Assembly: GCF_947499705.1 (NCBI RefSeq)
Contig: NZ_CANMPJ010000001.1
Location: 1,523,501-1,587,500 of the forward strand
Direction of reading: 5' to 3'
DNA from: an uncultured Erythrobacter sp.
Lineage (GTDB): Bacteria; Pseudomonadota; Alphaproteobacteria; Sphingomonadales; Sphingomonadaceae
DNA: 64,000 bases
This document shows, piece after piece, positions 55,830 to 64,000 of this stretch (position 1 is the stretch's first letter; the number at the start of each line of letters is the position of its first letter). The position numbers and the translations under genes were made by a program. Under the pieces are notes generated by a model. That model made no database searches and was not told the origin of the DNA. It saw only the letters and a program-made list of their open reading frames with translations.

Positions 55830-56855
55830 TTATCCCTTTTTCAAATGCCTCCGCCCCAGAAGCTCTGCGATCTGCACCGCGTTGAGCGCTGCACCTTTTC
55901 GAAGATTGTCCGAAACGCACCACAATGTCAGCCCGTTTTCGACAGTCGGATCTTCACGCACGCGGCTGATGTATGTCGCGCCGTCGCCAGCACTCTCGAC
56001 CGGGGTCACGTAGCCACCGTCTTCGCGCTTATCGACCAGCATGATGCCTGGCGCCTCGCGCAGAATTTCCATCGCCTGATCAGCGGATAGCTCACTCTCG
56101 AACTCGATATTCACCGCTTCGGCGTGTCCGACGAATACCGGCACCCGCACACATGTGGCGTTGAGCTTGATCTTGGGGTCGAGGATCTTCTTGGTCTCGA
56201 CCATCATCTTCCATTCTTCCTTGGTCGAACCATCATCCAGGAAGACATCGATATGCGGGATCACGTTGAAGGCGATCTGCTTAGTGAACTTGGCCGGTTC
56301 TACGCTGTCGCCAACGAAAATCGCGCGGCTCTGTTCGAACAGCTCATCCATGCCGGCTTTGCCTGCGCCAGAGACCGACTGGTAGGTCGAGACCACAACA
56401 CGTTTGATCGTCGCAGCATCGTGCAGCGGCTTAAGAGCCACTACGAGCTGTGCCGTCGAGCAGTTCGGGTTCGCGATGATGTTGCGCGCGGTGTAGCCGT
56501 CGATTGCATCCGGGTTCACCTCCGGTACGATCAAAGGAACGTCCGGCTCCATCCGGTAAAGCGATGAATTGTCGATCACCACGCAGCCTGCTGCTGCTGC
56601 CTTTGGCGCGTATTCCTTGGCCGGGCCGGAACCCGCCGAAAAGAGCGCAATGTCCCAGCCGGCCCAGTCGAAATGTTCGATATTCTGGCATTTGAGCATT
56701 TTGCCGGTGTCGCCGAATTCAACTTCGGTTCCTTGTGATCGGCTGCTCGCAACCGCTGCGATCTCGTCGCACGGGAACTCACGCTCGGCCAGAACCTGCA
56801 TCATTTCGCGTCCGACATTGCCGGTCGCTCCGACAATCGCCACCCGGTAACCCAC
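55830..56855 (-). CDS. asd: Aspartate-semialdehyde dehydrogenase
   Basis: A 341-residue enzyme making aspartate semialdehyde for lysine/DAP, threonine and methionine synthesis. The Rossmann motif VGATGNVGREM is at residues ~8-18, the catalytic Cys132 is in NPNCSTAQ, and the phosphate/substrate motif is YQSVSGAGKAGM. The later HIDVFLDDGSTKEEWKM and CVRVPVFVGHAEAVN complete the family pattern. The GTG start has GGAGA upstream. It heads a minus-strand chain of closely spaced genes reaching to 51.8 kb. Confidence 0.96.
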   Translation of the reverse strand: MGYRVAIVGATGNVGREMMQVLAEREFPCDEIAAVASSRSQGTEVEFGDTGKMLKCQNIEHFDWAGWDIALFSAGSGPAKEYAPKAAAAGCVVIDNSSLYRMEPDVPLIVPEVNPDAIDGYTARNIIANPNCSTAQLVVALKPLHDAATIKRVVVSTYQSVSGAGKAGMDELFEQSRAIFVGDSVEPAKFTKQIAFNVIPHIDVFLDDGSTKEEWKMMVETKKILDPKIKLNATCVRVPVFVGHAEAVNIEFESELSADQAMEILREAPGIMLVDKREDGGYVTPVESAGDGATYISRVREDPTVENGLTLWCVSDNLRKGAALNAVQIAELLGRRHLKKG

Positions 56856-56935
56856 TTCACATTCTCCAACTCGAATTCAATTGCGCGCTTCGCTTACGGC
56901 ACTAGCGTGGCTTGGCAAGCGGAAAGGCTGTTGGA

Positions 56936-57796
56936 ATGGATACGCAGGATTGGCGGGCGAAAGCCAAGTATTTCGACTTTCAGGGGAACCAGATTGCCTA
57001 TTGGACCGGCGAGAATACGAATGCGAAACCGCTATTGCTGGTTCATGGCTTTCCGACCTGCGCGTGGGACTGGGTGCCGGTGTGGGATACGTTGGGCGCG
57101 CAGTACCATTTGATCGCCTGCGATATGTTGGGATTTGGACTTTCGGACAAACCCCGCTCAGGATACTCGATCCATCGTCAGACCGATGTGCAAGAAGCCA
57201 TGTTGGAGTATCTTGGCGTCACCAAATTCGATGCTCTTGTGCATGATTATGGCGTATCGGTCGGACAAGAACTGCTCGCGCGCCAGCAAGAGGGCCCAAG
57301 CGCATCCGACCTTGGCCAGATGGTGTTCCTAAACGGCGGCATCTTTCCCGACCAGCACCGCCCCGTTCTGATGCAAAAGGTCGGCGTTTCGCCCTTTGGC
57401 TTTCTCCTTGGGTTAGTGAACAATCGCAATCTTTTCGGCAAAAGTTTCTCACAAGTCTTCGGCCCTCAGACCAAACCCAGCGAGCGTGAGCTCGATCAGT
57501 TCTGGGAGTTCATCGCACATAATGGCGGCCACCGGATCATGCACAAGCTGCTTCACTACATCGCGGATCGCCGTAAACATGAGGCCCGCTGGGAAGCCGC
57601 TCTGGTCCGCACACAGGACAAGATCGGCCTGATCAACGGTGCGCTCGATCCGGTGTCAGGCAAGCACGCCTATGACAAATGGCGCGAGGTTGTGCCTACT
57701 GCACGGCATCACCTGATCGAAACCGTCGGTCATTACCCACAGGTCGAAGCGCCTGATGAGGTCGCGGCAAAGGCATTGGAGTGGCTTGCCAGCTAG
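56936..57796 (+). CDS. Alpha/beta hydrolase of the haloalkane dehalogenase / epoxide hydrolase type
   Basis: A 286-residue hydrolase. LLVHGFPTCAWDW is the oxyanion region, and the nucleophile elbow reads VHDYGVSVGQEL, where an Asp sits at the usual Ser position, as in haloalkane dehalogenases and epoxide hydrolases. Other features: DMLGFGLSDKP, a cap with FGKSFSQVFG, late acid GALDPVSGK and His in VGHYPQVEAP. The reaction is inferred; it could dehalogenate or open epoxides. The ATG at 56936 is chosen. Convergent with the S9 peptidase gene, one base apart. Confidence 0.83.
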   Translation: MDTQDWRAKAKYFDFQGNQIAYWTGENTNAKPLLLVHGFPTCAWDWVPVWDTLGAQYHLIACDMLGFGLSDKPRSGYSIHRQTDVQEAMLEYLGVTKFDALVHDYGVSVGQELLARQQEGPSASDLGQMVFLNGGIFPDQHRPVLMQKVGVSPFGFLLGLVNNRNLFGKSFSQVFGPQTKPSERELDQFWEFIAHNGGHRIMHKLLHYIADRRKHEARWEAALVRTQDKIGLINGALDPVSGKHAYDKWREVVPTARHHLIETVGHYPQVEAPDEVAAKALEWLAS

Positions 57797-57797
57797 C

Positions 57798-60071
57798 TCA
57801 CTCCGGCGGTGTCACCCCATTCGCCTCCAGGAAGCGGAAGATCGTGTTCCACATATGCGGTGAGATGTTCTCGCCCGCTACGCGGTGCGTGTAGCCGGGG
57901 TAGAGCATCATTTCGAACGGCACATTGCCTTCCTGCAGAACGCTGATCAGCTCTGATGAGTTCTCGAACACCACATTGTCGTCCGCCATGCCGTGGATCA
58001 GCAACAATGGATCACTGATCTTGGTCGCATCGGGAATCGCGCTGGCTGCGTCATAAGCGTCCTGAACTTTGCGCGGGTCGCCCATGAAACGTTCGGTGTA
58101 GTGCGTGTCGTAGAGCTCCCACTTGGTCACCGGAGCGCCGGAAATCCCCGCCGCGTAAAGACCGGGATCGGCCTGCATCTGCTTCAGCGTCATATAGCCG
58201 CCATAGGACCAGCCATAGAGCGCGATCTTGTCCGGATCGACGAAATCGAGCGTCTTGAGGAACTCCGCGCCTTTCTTCTGATCTCGCACTTCTACCCCGC
58301 CCATGGCGCGGTAAAGTGGCTGCTCGAAATCGACGCCGCGATTGGCCGTCCCGCGATTGTCGAGCGCGAAGTAGATGTAGCCCTTGTCGACAATCGCCTG
58401 AGCCAGCGCACCATCCCATCCGCCATCAACGATCTGCGGACCGGGGCCGGAATAATGATAGTAGAACACCGGATACTTTTTGCCTGGTTCAATCTGCGGC
58501 TTGAGCATCATGTAATGTAGCTCGGTGCCGTCCTCGGCTTCGATCGTCCCATATTCGGGCGACACATGGCTGAGCAGGTACGGCGTGTAAGGGTGATCCT
58601 CGTCGAGCGCGTTCTCCTCGACCCAGGTGACCCGCTGGCCATTGCGCGCCGCGAGATAGCTTTGCGTCGGCTGATCGGGCTTGGAACGGCTGACGAGTAG
58701 CAGCTTGCCTGCGCCGTCCATCACTGCGCTGTTGGTGTAATCATCATCTGTGAGTTGGGCCGGCTCTGCAGAGCCATCGAGCATCCCACGATAAATCTGC
58801 TGGGTCAGGACGTCCTTGGTCGCGCGGTAGTAGAACTCACCTTCCGCCTCGTTCACGCCGACCAGCTCGGTCGTTGGAGAGGTGCCACTGGTGAGTGGAG
58901 TCCAACTCCACTCCATAATTTTGGAATCTGCCGGGACGTGCACCCCTCTCAATGGGCCCAGATCGTACTTGTAGAAATGGCCATAGCCATCGCGTTCCGA
59001 CCACCACAGTAAGCTTCCATCTTTGAGGAACCTGTAATTGTCGGATAGATTGATCCAGTAGTCTTCACGTGCGGCGTTCTCGGTGAACCACACAAGGCTC
59101 TCACCTGTCGCCGGGTCGACGCGAAGCATATCCATAACAGTCTGCTCGCGATTCTGTCGCTGGACATAGATCGCACTGCCGTCTGGCGCCCAATCGACCC
59201 GAGCGATGTAGATATCGGTATCCAGACCGAGGTCGATCTGAACCTTGTTCGCGCCATCGGGGTCCATCACAATCAGTTCGACAATCGCGTTGTCACTGCC
59301 CGCGACCGGATAGCGCTGATCGAACACCTTAGTCCCGGTTGCACCGATCGCCGCACGGGTGACGATGCCGACCGGACTTTCATCGGTGCGCTGAACTACT
59401 AAGCGGCTGTCGTCGGGCGACCACCAATAACCGGTCAGCCTGCCCATTTCTTCCTGCGCAACGAACTCGGCCTCGCCCCAGCGGATTGTGTCCGCTTCCT
59501 TGGGAGTGATCGGAGCTGCTTCCGCCCCCACTTCGCCGACCCACAATTGCCAATCTCGAACAAAGGAAACATAGCGGCCCTTGCTCGACAGTTTGGGATT
59601 GAGCTCGCTTTCCTCAGTGTCGGTGAGGCGCGTGACCGCACCGTCCAACTTCGCGAGGTAGAGGTCACCATCCAGCGGCACGAGCACTCCGGTGCCATCG
59701 CTCAGCCACTGGTAGCTGATGATGCCTTTGAGGTTGCCGACACGCGCACGCTCGCGCTGCATCTTCTCGTCTTCGGAGAGCTCGCGTCCGCTGCCGAGTG
59801 CCTCGCTGTCGACCAGCATGCTCCAGCTCTGAGTCTCGATGTCGAAACCCCAGAGGTCGTACCGCTCGCGATCATCGTCGCGGTTGCGCAGCAGGGTCAG
59901 GTACCGGCCATCGGGCGACAGCTTGGCCTGGCGCGGCGCCGGGCCGTTCAGGGATGGCGAGGCAAAGACGCGCTCGAAGGTGAGTTCTGGTTCGCTGGTC
60001 ACGGTGTGATCGTCCGCAAATGTTGGGCTGGATAGAAGAACCGCAGCGGCGGCAAACATGGCTAAGCGCAT
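57798..60071 (-). CDS. Secreted S9 family peptidase, dipeptidyl peptidase IV type
   Basis: A 757-residue protein with a signal peptide (MRLAMFAAAAVLLSSPTFA). An N-terminal beta-propeller carries the paired Glu motif FVAQEEMGR that anchors substrate N-termini in DPP-IV. The C-terminal alpha/beta domain has the catalytic Ser in YGWSYGGYMT, Asp in HGMADDNVVF and His in GYTHRVAG. It should release Xaa-Pro-type dipeptides in the periplasm. Transcribed away from rplS behind the rplS terminator. Confidence 0.93.
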   Translation of the reverse strand: MRLAMFAAAAVLLSSPTFADDHTVTSEPELTFERVFASPSLNGPAPRQAKLSPDGRYLTLLRNRDDDRERYDLWGFDIETQSWSMLVDSEALGSGRELSEDEKMQRERARVGNLKGIISYQWLSDGTGVLVPLDGDLYLAKLDGAVTRLTDTEESELNPKLSSKGRYVSFVRDWQLWVGEVGAEAAPITPKEADTIRWGEAEFVAQEEMGRLTGYWWSPDDSRLVVQRTDESPVGIVTRAAIGATGTKVFDQRYPVAGSDNAIVELIVMDPDGANKVQIDLGLDTDIYIARVDWAPDGSAIYVQRQNREQTVMDMLRVDPATGESLVWFTENAAREDYWINLSDNYRFLKDGSLLWWSERDGYGHFYKYDLGPLRGVHVPADSKIMEWSWTPLTSGTSPTTELVGVNEAEGEFYYRATKDVLTQQIYRGMLDGSAEPAQLTDDDYTNSAVMDGAGKLLLVSRSKPDQPTQSYLAARNGQRVTWVEENALDEDHPYTPYLLSHVSPEYGTIEAEDGTELHYMMLKPQIEPGKKYPVFYYHYSGPGPQIVDGGWDGALAQAIVDKGYIYFALDNRGTANRGVDFEQPLYRAMGGVEVRDQKKGAEFLKTLDFVDPDKIALYGWSYGGYMTLKQMQADPGLYAAGISGAPVTKWELYDTHYTERFMGDPRKVQDAYDAASAIPDATKISDPLLLIHGMADDNVVFENSSELISVLQEGNVPFEMMLYPGYTHRVAGENISPHMWNTIFRFLEANGVTPPE

Positions 60072-60145
60072 TTCAATGACGGCCCCTGAATTGTGGTCAG
60101 GACGCTCCTCGCAATGACGAGGGAGAATGGCAAGAGGCCAACGAA

Positions 60146-60173
60146 AAAGGGCGGCCCCGGAGGACCGCCCTTT
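60146..60173 (-). terminator. Rho-independent terminator after rplS
   Basis: Arms AAAGGGCGG (60146-60154) and CCGCCCTTT (60165-60173) around a ten-base loop; on the minus strand the stem is followed by TTTTT (from 60144-60148). It lies 22 bases past the rplS stop and separates trmD-rplS from the peptidase gene. Confidence 0.9.
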
Positions 60174-60194
60174 CGAATTCGCTGACAAGAGCGC

Positions 60195-60563
60195 TTAGCT
60201 CTTTGGCGCGTTGTCCCGACGCTCGGCGATACGCGCACGCTTACCGGTGCGGCCACGCAGATAGTACAGCTTCGCGCGGCGCACGACACCGCGGCGAACC
60301 ACGGTGATGCTGTCGACGATCGGCGCGTAAAGCGGGAACACACGTTCCACGCCTTCACCAAAGCTGATTTTGCGGACGGTGAAGTTGGAGCCCATGCCGC
60401 GGTTCGAACGCGCGATTACGACGCCTTCGAAGTTCTGGACACGCTCGCGGTTGCCTTCCTTCACCTTCACGCCGACGCGAACGGTGTCGCCCGCGCGGAA
60501 TTCTGGAATCTCTTTTTCAACCTTGCCGATTTCTTCGGCTTCGATTTGCTGGATCAGGTTCAC
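60195..60563 (-). CDS. rplS: 50S ribosomal protein L19
   Basis: A 122-residue L19: [53 protein letters not shown], and [19 protein letters not shown] followed by the basic [18 protein letters not shown]. It sits at the subunit interface. Its ATG overlaps the trmD stop by four bases (ATGA), the usual trmD-rplS coupling. Confidence 0.97.
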   Translation of the reverse strand: MNLIQQIEAEEIGKVEKEIPEFRAGDTVRVGVKVKEGNRERVQNFEGVVIARSNRGMGSNFTVRKISFGEGVERVFPLYAPIVDSITVVRRGVVRRAKLYYLRGRTGKRARIAERRDNAPKS

Positions 60564-61417
60564 TGGTCCGTTTCCTTCGTTTCTCGCCGCGCGCCAGAGG
60601 CAGACTGGACCGGAGCGCCACTATAGCGTTCCCATAGATCCGGCCTGCGTAACCGAGTGTCGGTCTCCGCCTGAGCTTTTCGCCAAGCGGCTACCTTCGC
60701 ATGATCCCCCGATCGCAGCACTTCAGGGATCGTGCGCCCTTCCCATTCTTGAGGTCGGGTATACTGCGGGTACTCGAGCAAGCCGTCTTCGAACGACTCT
60801 TCGTGCCCCGACAAGGCCGCGCCCATTACGCCGGGAAGCAGCCGAATGCAAGCATCAAGTATAGCCAGAGCCGCCGGTTCGCCGCCTGAAAGGACGATAT
60901 CTGCGAGGCTTACCTGCTCAATCTCGGGCCGCGCTTCGAACAGGCGCTCGTCGAAGCCCTCGAACCGGCCGCAGATGAGGGTAACGCCGGGACCGGATGC
61001 GATTGCGCGGATACGCTCCTGAGTAATCGGCTTCCCGCGCGGGGTCATTGCTAACACTGGCACAACACCCGCTCGTCCTGAGCTTGTCGAAGGACTGTTT
61101 TGCTTTTCTGCACCCTCTGGTGAAGTGAAGGGCGATGCTTCGGAGTCGAAGACGGCGCGCGGCGCCACCGGCTCAGCATGAGCGGGGTGGACCGAGTCCA
61201 AAGCCGCCGCCAGCACATCGCACTTGAGCACCATCCCCGCCCCGCCCCCTGCGGGCGTGTCGTCAACCGTGCGATGCCTGTCAGTCGCAAACTCGCGCGG
61301 GTTTACGGTCGCACAAGACCAGTCCCCCCGCTCAAGCGCCTTGCCCGCCAGCGAAGCGCCCAGCGGCCCGGGAAACATCTCCGGGTAGAGCGTGAGGATG
61401 GTGGCGGCGAAGGTCAT
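60560..61417 (-). CDS. trmD: tRNA (guanine-37-N1) methyltransferase TrmD with an inserted loop
   Basis: A 285-residue SPOUT methyltransferase that makes m1G37 in t[19 protein letters not shown] at the start, [17 protein letters not shown], the knot [16 protein letters not shown] and [19 protein letters not shown] are intact. About 30 residues (roughly 88-118) separate the PRAVF and [13 protein letters not shown] segments where a typical TrmD has only a few. Within this insert the peptide [10 protein letters not shown] is encoded by a copy of a dispersed repeat (61069-61094) that also occurs twice just upstream of the gene. The reading frame is kept. rimM, usually adjacent, is not in the window. 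Confidence 0.94.
   Translation of the reverse strand: MTFAATILTLYPEMFPGPLGASLAGKALERGDWSCATVNPREFATDRHRTVDDTPAGGGAGMVLKCDVLAAALDSVHPAHAEPVAPRAVFDSEASPFTSPEGAEKQNSPSTSSGRAGVVPVLAMTPRGKPITQERIRAIASGPGVTLICGRFEGFDERLFEARPEIEQVSLADIVLSGGEPAALAILDACIRLLPGVMGAALSGHEESFEDGLLEYPQYTRPQEWEGRTIPEVLRSGDHAKVAAWRKAQAETDTRLRRPDLWERYSGAPVQSASGARRETKETDQ
61069..61094. repeat. Dispersed repeat inside trmD
   Basis: The 26-base sequence running from CCGCTCGTCC to GTCGAAGGA is identical to bases 61435-61460 upstream of trmD. Here it lies inside the trmD reading frame and encodes PSTSSGRA on the minus strand. Confidence 0.93.
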
Positions 61418-61434
61418 AGCTTAACTCAAAATTC

Positions 61435-61527
61435 CCGCTCGTCCTGAGCTTGTCGAAGGATCGTTCTTCCCCGAAGCACCGCCGAAAGAAGTGATGTGCA
61501 ATCCTTCGACAAGCTCAGGATGAGCGG
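61435..61527. repeat. Long inverted repeat of the same family
   Basis: Arms of 27 bases (61435-61461 and 61501-61527) are inverted copies with one mismatch, separated by 39 bases. They lie in the 130-base gap between the trmD start and the 3' end of the small membrane-protein gene. RNA or DNA could fold into a long hairpin, and it may act as a bidirectional terminator. Confidence 0.92.
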
Positions 61528-61547
61528 TTTTGTATTTGCGGCGAAGG

Positions 61548-61865
61548 TCATTGTGCGGACGTAACAAAACGGAGGTAAAGCCATTCAACCAATGCAAACG
61601 ACCAATAACCAAACGTGGTGCCCCAACCAAAAATGACGAGTAACAATAGGCCAATCCCATCGACGATGCCATTTTCAAAAGTCGCATCATAAACAAATGG
61701 GATAAGAAGCGCTAAAGGCACAGCACCAACTGAACTAATGAGCATCCCTCGAAAAACACCATAAGCTTTCGTTCTTCCACGAAGAAGATAAGGTGCGCTC
61801 ATCAAAGTGAAGCCGAACGGCGATAGAAAGATTGCCCACCAGACCCAGTTCGGAAGGTCTACCAA
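61548..61865 (-). CDS. Small membrane protein, unknown
   Basis: About 105 residues with three hydrophobic helices (near residues 6-27, 38-58 and 68-100). No motif recognised. The start is TTG (61865), overlapping the nitrilase stop by seven bases. The sequence is more AT-rich than its neighbours, which may mean recent acquisition, and a long inverted repeat follows it. Confidence 0.5.
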   Translation of the reverse strand: MVDLPNWVWWAIFLSPFGFTLMSAPYLLRGRTKAYGVFRGMLISSVGAVPLALLIPFVYDATFENGIVDGIGLLLLVIFGWGTTFGYWSFALVEWLYLRFVTSAQ

Positions 61866-62806
61866 TTCACACCATCCTTTGCTCGCGTATCAACACTAAG
61901 CTCAAACACATCAGGCCGCGAGTAGTGGCCATCGGTGTCGAGGCTTGCCAGGTTCTGCCCGATCTCGCTCAAATCTAACGCGGCGCGGAGAATTTCTTCA
62001 TCCTCACCCGCTTGCGCGACCACCCGCGCATCCGGTGCTACGATCATTGAGCCTCCGCGGTTGAGCACATCGCTCTCGATGGCGTCAAATAGCTCCTTGG
62101 CCTCAGCCGAGCCGCCGACATTCTCCAGTCCCTCGAACAAGTCCGCCTTTGTCTGCACCAGCCCCGCCGCAAGCACAAAGCACCGCCCCTCCATCGCGTA
62201 ATGCCGCGAGGCCAAAGCATATTCCTCGCGCACTGTCGGCCATGCCGCCACATGCACGCTCTCGCCGAGATTGTGCATCGCCGCGCGGGCAAGCGGCATC
62301 CAGTGTTCCCAGCAAATCAGGTTGCCTGCTCGGCCCCATTCGGCCTGATGCACGCCGAGGGTCGAGCCATCGCCGCGCATCCAGATCAGGCGCTCACCAT
62401 GTGTCGGCACCAGCTTGCGGTGATCAAGCGGCGCTTCGCCCGGACGGAACAGCAACTGGTTGTTGTAAAGGCTCTGCCGCACCCGCTCATGCGCGCCGAG
62501 CGAGATGCATGCGCCGCTCTCGTCGCACAGCTCCTGCAAAGGCAGCAGCCGCTCGTCGCCGGGGACAATCGCATTATCGAGCATGATCTGGTGGCACGCT
62601 TTCGTGCCCGGATGGTCCCACAAGGCTGCTCCGGGCGACTCGTCGAGCCACAGCGGATAACCACCCAAGAAGGTCTCGCCAAAGGCAACAAACTGCGCAC
62701 CGCCCTCAATAGCTTCGCGGGCAAGCCGAATGGCTTTTTCGATACCTCCGCTGAAGTCGAGCGGGATTGGAGCGGCTTGGCAGATTGCGACGTTGAGCTG
62801 GGTCAT
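61859..62806 (-). CDS. Nitrilase (carbon-nitrogen hydrolase family)
   Basis: A 315-residue nitrilase-superfamily enzyme. The catalytic triad is Glu44 in FGETFLGGYP, Lys131 in HRKLVPTHGERLIW and Cys165 in NLICWEHWMPLAR, all in the nitrilase-branch contexts (CWEHWMP). It would hydrolyse a nitrile to acid and ammonia in the cytosol; which nitrile is unknown. It lies 22 bases downstream of the TIGR04222 gene. Confidence 0.92.
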   Translation of the reverse strand: MTQLNVAICQAAPIPLDFSGGIEKAIRLAREAIEGGAQFVAFGETFLGGYPLWLDESPGAALWDHPGTKACHQIMLDNAIVPGDERLLPLQELCDESGACISLGAHERVRQSLYNNQLLFRPGEAPLDHRKLVPTHGERLIWMRGDGSTLGVHQAEWGRAGNLICWEHWMPLARAAMHNLGESVHVAAWPTVREEYALASRHYAMEGRCFVLAAGLVQTKADLFEGLENVGGSAEAKELFDAIESDVLNRGGSMIVAPDARVVAQAGEDEEILRAALDLSEIGQNLASLDTDGHYSRPDVFELSVDTRAKDGVNW

Positions 62807-62828
62807 GCGCGCCGCTTAGGAGGCTTCG

Positions 62829-63656
62829 TTACCCCCCGCAACCTCCACAACCACCGCCACCGCACCCCCCGCCGCCGCAACCGCCATCGTTGCTGCCGGA
62901 GCCACCATTCCCACCGCTCTGCAGCTGTGTCATGGCGTGTACCGGCTCCCACGGTGTTCCGACCAGCACTCCGGTGCCAAATAGCGCGACAGCAAAGCCA
63001 ACTTCACTTGCTGCAGGGGCGCGGCGCAAACGGCTCGACCGCTCTTCCAGCACCTTCAGCGCTTCGTTGCCCGCCCGTGTTCGCGGATTGAACTTGTAGA
63101 ACCGCACGAGGGCGAAGACGGCAGTGGCCAGCAGCAACGCAACGAGGAAACCGGTTGGTTCGCCCAACGCAGAACCGGCCTGCACACGGTAGAGCCCCAG
63201 AACCACCAGCGCGATGTAAGGCAGGATCGAGAGAACCCGCAGTTCGAACCGCTGTCCCTGGTCGAGCAATAGCCCGCGCTCAGTCAACTGCGCTTCAACC
63301 CTGCGCGCATAGTTGTGGAGCGTGCTCTTGAAGTGCGAGAATCTGAGCGCGCCAATCTCTGCCAGAACCGCGCGACCAGCCTCTCCAACCTCAAAGTTCT
63401 TGCGCACAACCCGCAGCTTGCCGCGCTTCTCTTCCTCGAACGCGCCTTGTGCAAAGAGATCGGTCAGGATCGCGGTTGTGTGCCTAACCTTTCCGCCGGA
63501 GAGGAAGGCGGTTTCCTCCATTCCCTTCGGCTCGTCTGGGCGACCATCCCTGCGAAGCACTGCCGGCATCCAGATGCTGGCAAAGATGCTGGTGATCAGC
63601 ATCACGAGATAGAACGCGACAAAATCGAATCCCGTGTAAGATGAGAATATCTGCAC
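62829..63656 (-). CDS. TIGR04222 domain membrane protein with Gly/Cys-rich tail
   Basis: About 275 residues started at the GTG 63656. One N-terminal helix (FVAFYLVMLITSIFASIW) and two central helices (near residues 145-185) flank a cytosolic domain with ETAFLSGGKVRHTTAILTDLF, typical of TIGR04222. The last 28 residues are Gly/Cys-rich with repeated GGCGG units and five cysteines, an unusual metal-binding-like or sorting tail known in this family. The GTG shares its G with the stop of the upstream gene (TAGTG), so the two are coupled. Function unknown. Confidence 0.82.
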   Translation of the reverse strand: MQIFSSYTGFDFVAFYLVMLITSIFASIWMPAVLRRDGRPDEPKGMEETAFLSGGKVRHTTAILTDLFAQGAFEEEKRGKLRVVRKNFEVGEAGRAVLAEIGALRFSHFKSTLHNYARRVEAQLTERGLLLDQGQRFELRVLSILPYIALVVLGLYRVQAGSALGEPTGFLVALLLATAVFALVRFYKFNPRTRAGNEALKVLEERSSRLRRAPAASEVGFAVALFGTGVLVGTPWEPVHAMTQLQSGGNGGSGSNDGGCGGGGCGGGGCGGCGG

Positions 63657-64000
63657 TATGCCATCCCTCCGAGCAGCCACCCGACAATAAACGCAGCCAC
63701 CGTAATCGCCAAAGCGGTGAGCGCGGCCTGTCCCCGGGTGAGGATCATCGTGTCTTCAGGATTGACCCGAATTCCTTTCGGATCGGTCAAAAAGCGTCTG
63801 TTCGCGTCAGGCCAGATTTCGGTTGGCGGTGCCTCTCCGAACGCTTCCTCATAGGCTTTGAGGGTGGCAGCATACTGATCATAGTAGCGCTCCCGTTCGA
63901 TTTGCCCGCCAGCGGTTGGGCCGTGATGCAAGTCTGACCCCAAAACTCTTGGGCAGAACACTTGCCAGTAATCACGGCTATAAGTGAGGTGCAGATGCCA
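63656..64000 (-). CDS. Glycine-rich-domain (GRDP-like) protein, 5' part missing
   Basis: The frame is open to the right edge, so the start lies beyond the window. The visible part reads HLHLTYSRDYWQVFCP, then SDLHHGPTAGGQIERE and APPTEIWPDANRRF, matching the bacterial glycine-rich-domain family commonly encoded beside TIGR04222 proteins. A hydrophobic C-terminal helix (about the last 22 residues) anchors it to the membrane. It is directly coupled to the downstream TIGR04222 gene. Role unknown. Confidence 0.75.
   Translation of the reverse strand, partial: WHLHLTYSRDYWQVFCPRVLGSDLHHGPTAGGQIERERYYDQYAATLKAYEEAFGEAPPTEIWPDANRRFLTDPKGIRVNPEDTMILTRGQAALTALAITVAAFIVGWLLGGMA

Noticed and set aside
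54807..56090. Long open frame opposite the asd region
   Set aside because: Antisense to two genes and crosses their boundary; no motif.

Overview
The window looks like chromosomal DNA of a high-GC alphaproteobacterium, most likely Sphingomonadales and probably an Erythrobacter-like marine heterotroph. This is inferred from gene content (PAS-GGDEF-EAL-PilZ proteins, DUF2855, DUF2459, many GSTs and alpha/beta hydrolases, M2 and S9 peptidases). It also fits a dispersed repeat encoding the peptide [10 protein letters not shown], a type I associate from general knowledge with sphingomonad genomes. No database was consulted.

Layout. 0-11 kb: end of a DUF2459 gene, an ECF sigma factor with its YciI/DGPF partner, a CinA-like protein, a sterol-desaturase-family hydroxylase, ligA, a BAAT-type hydrolase, recN and bamD. 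11-15 kb: a plastic interval between bamD and lepA. It holds REP-like hairpins, an HTH gene, a 135-bp perfect direct duplication around structured DNA, a stand-alone reverse transcriptase, a four-helix membrane protein and a 41-bp imperfect repeat. This is the most unusual part of the window. 15-22 kb: lepA and two paralogous c-di-GMP proteins. 22-29 kb: a plus-strand run with a PHA synthase and PHA depolymerase, a UMF1-like MFS permease, a D-aminoacylase-type amidohydrolase and an SDR. 29-42 kb: DUF2855, GST, dnaN, fabG and fabD separated by a beta-propeller lipoprotein and a GNAT, a divergent ldcA / Mpl-like Mur ligase pair (murein recycling), an acyl-CoA synthetase, GST and DUF808. 42.6-44 kb: rpsF-rpsR-rplI with a strong terminator. 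44-52 kb: AMP nucleosidase, RidA, YbjN, then a compact minus-strand run M2 peptidase - YncE-like - RimK-linked zinc protease - rimK - DUF4019. 52-57 kb: a minus-strand chain starting at asd with several stop/start overlaps. 57-64 kb: hydrolase, DPP-IV-like peptidase, rplS-trmD, nitrilase, and a TIGR04222 / glycine-rich-domain pair cut by the window edge.

Most of the window is ordinary core metabolism, cell envelope and DNA maintenance. The best candidate for an undescribed system is the 12.3-14.9 kb reverse-transcriptase locus. Its RT is group II-like, but no intron RNA, DGR signature or retron signature is visible. It is preceded by a 378-bp unit whose first 135 bp are exactly repeated, with a nested stem-loop between the copies. 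A defence or ncRNA-templated role is inference only. A second notable point is a repeat-derived insertion inside trmD.
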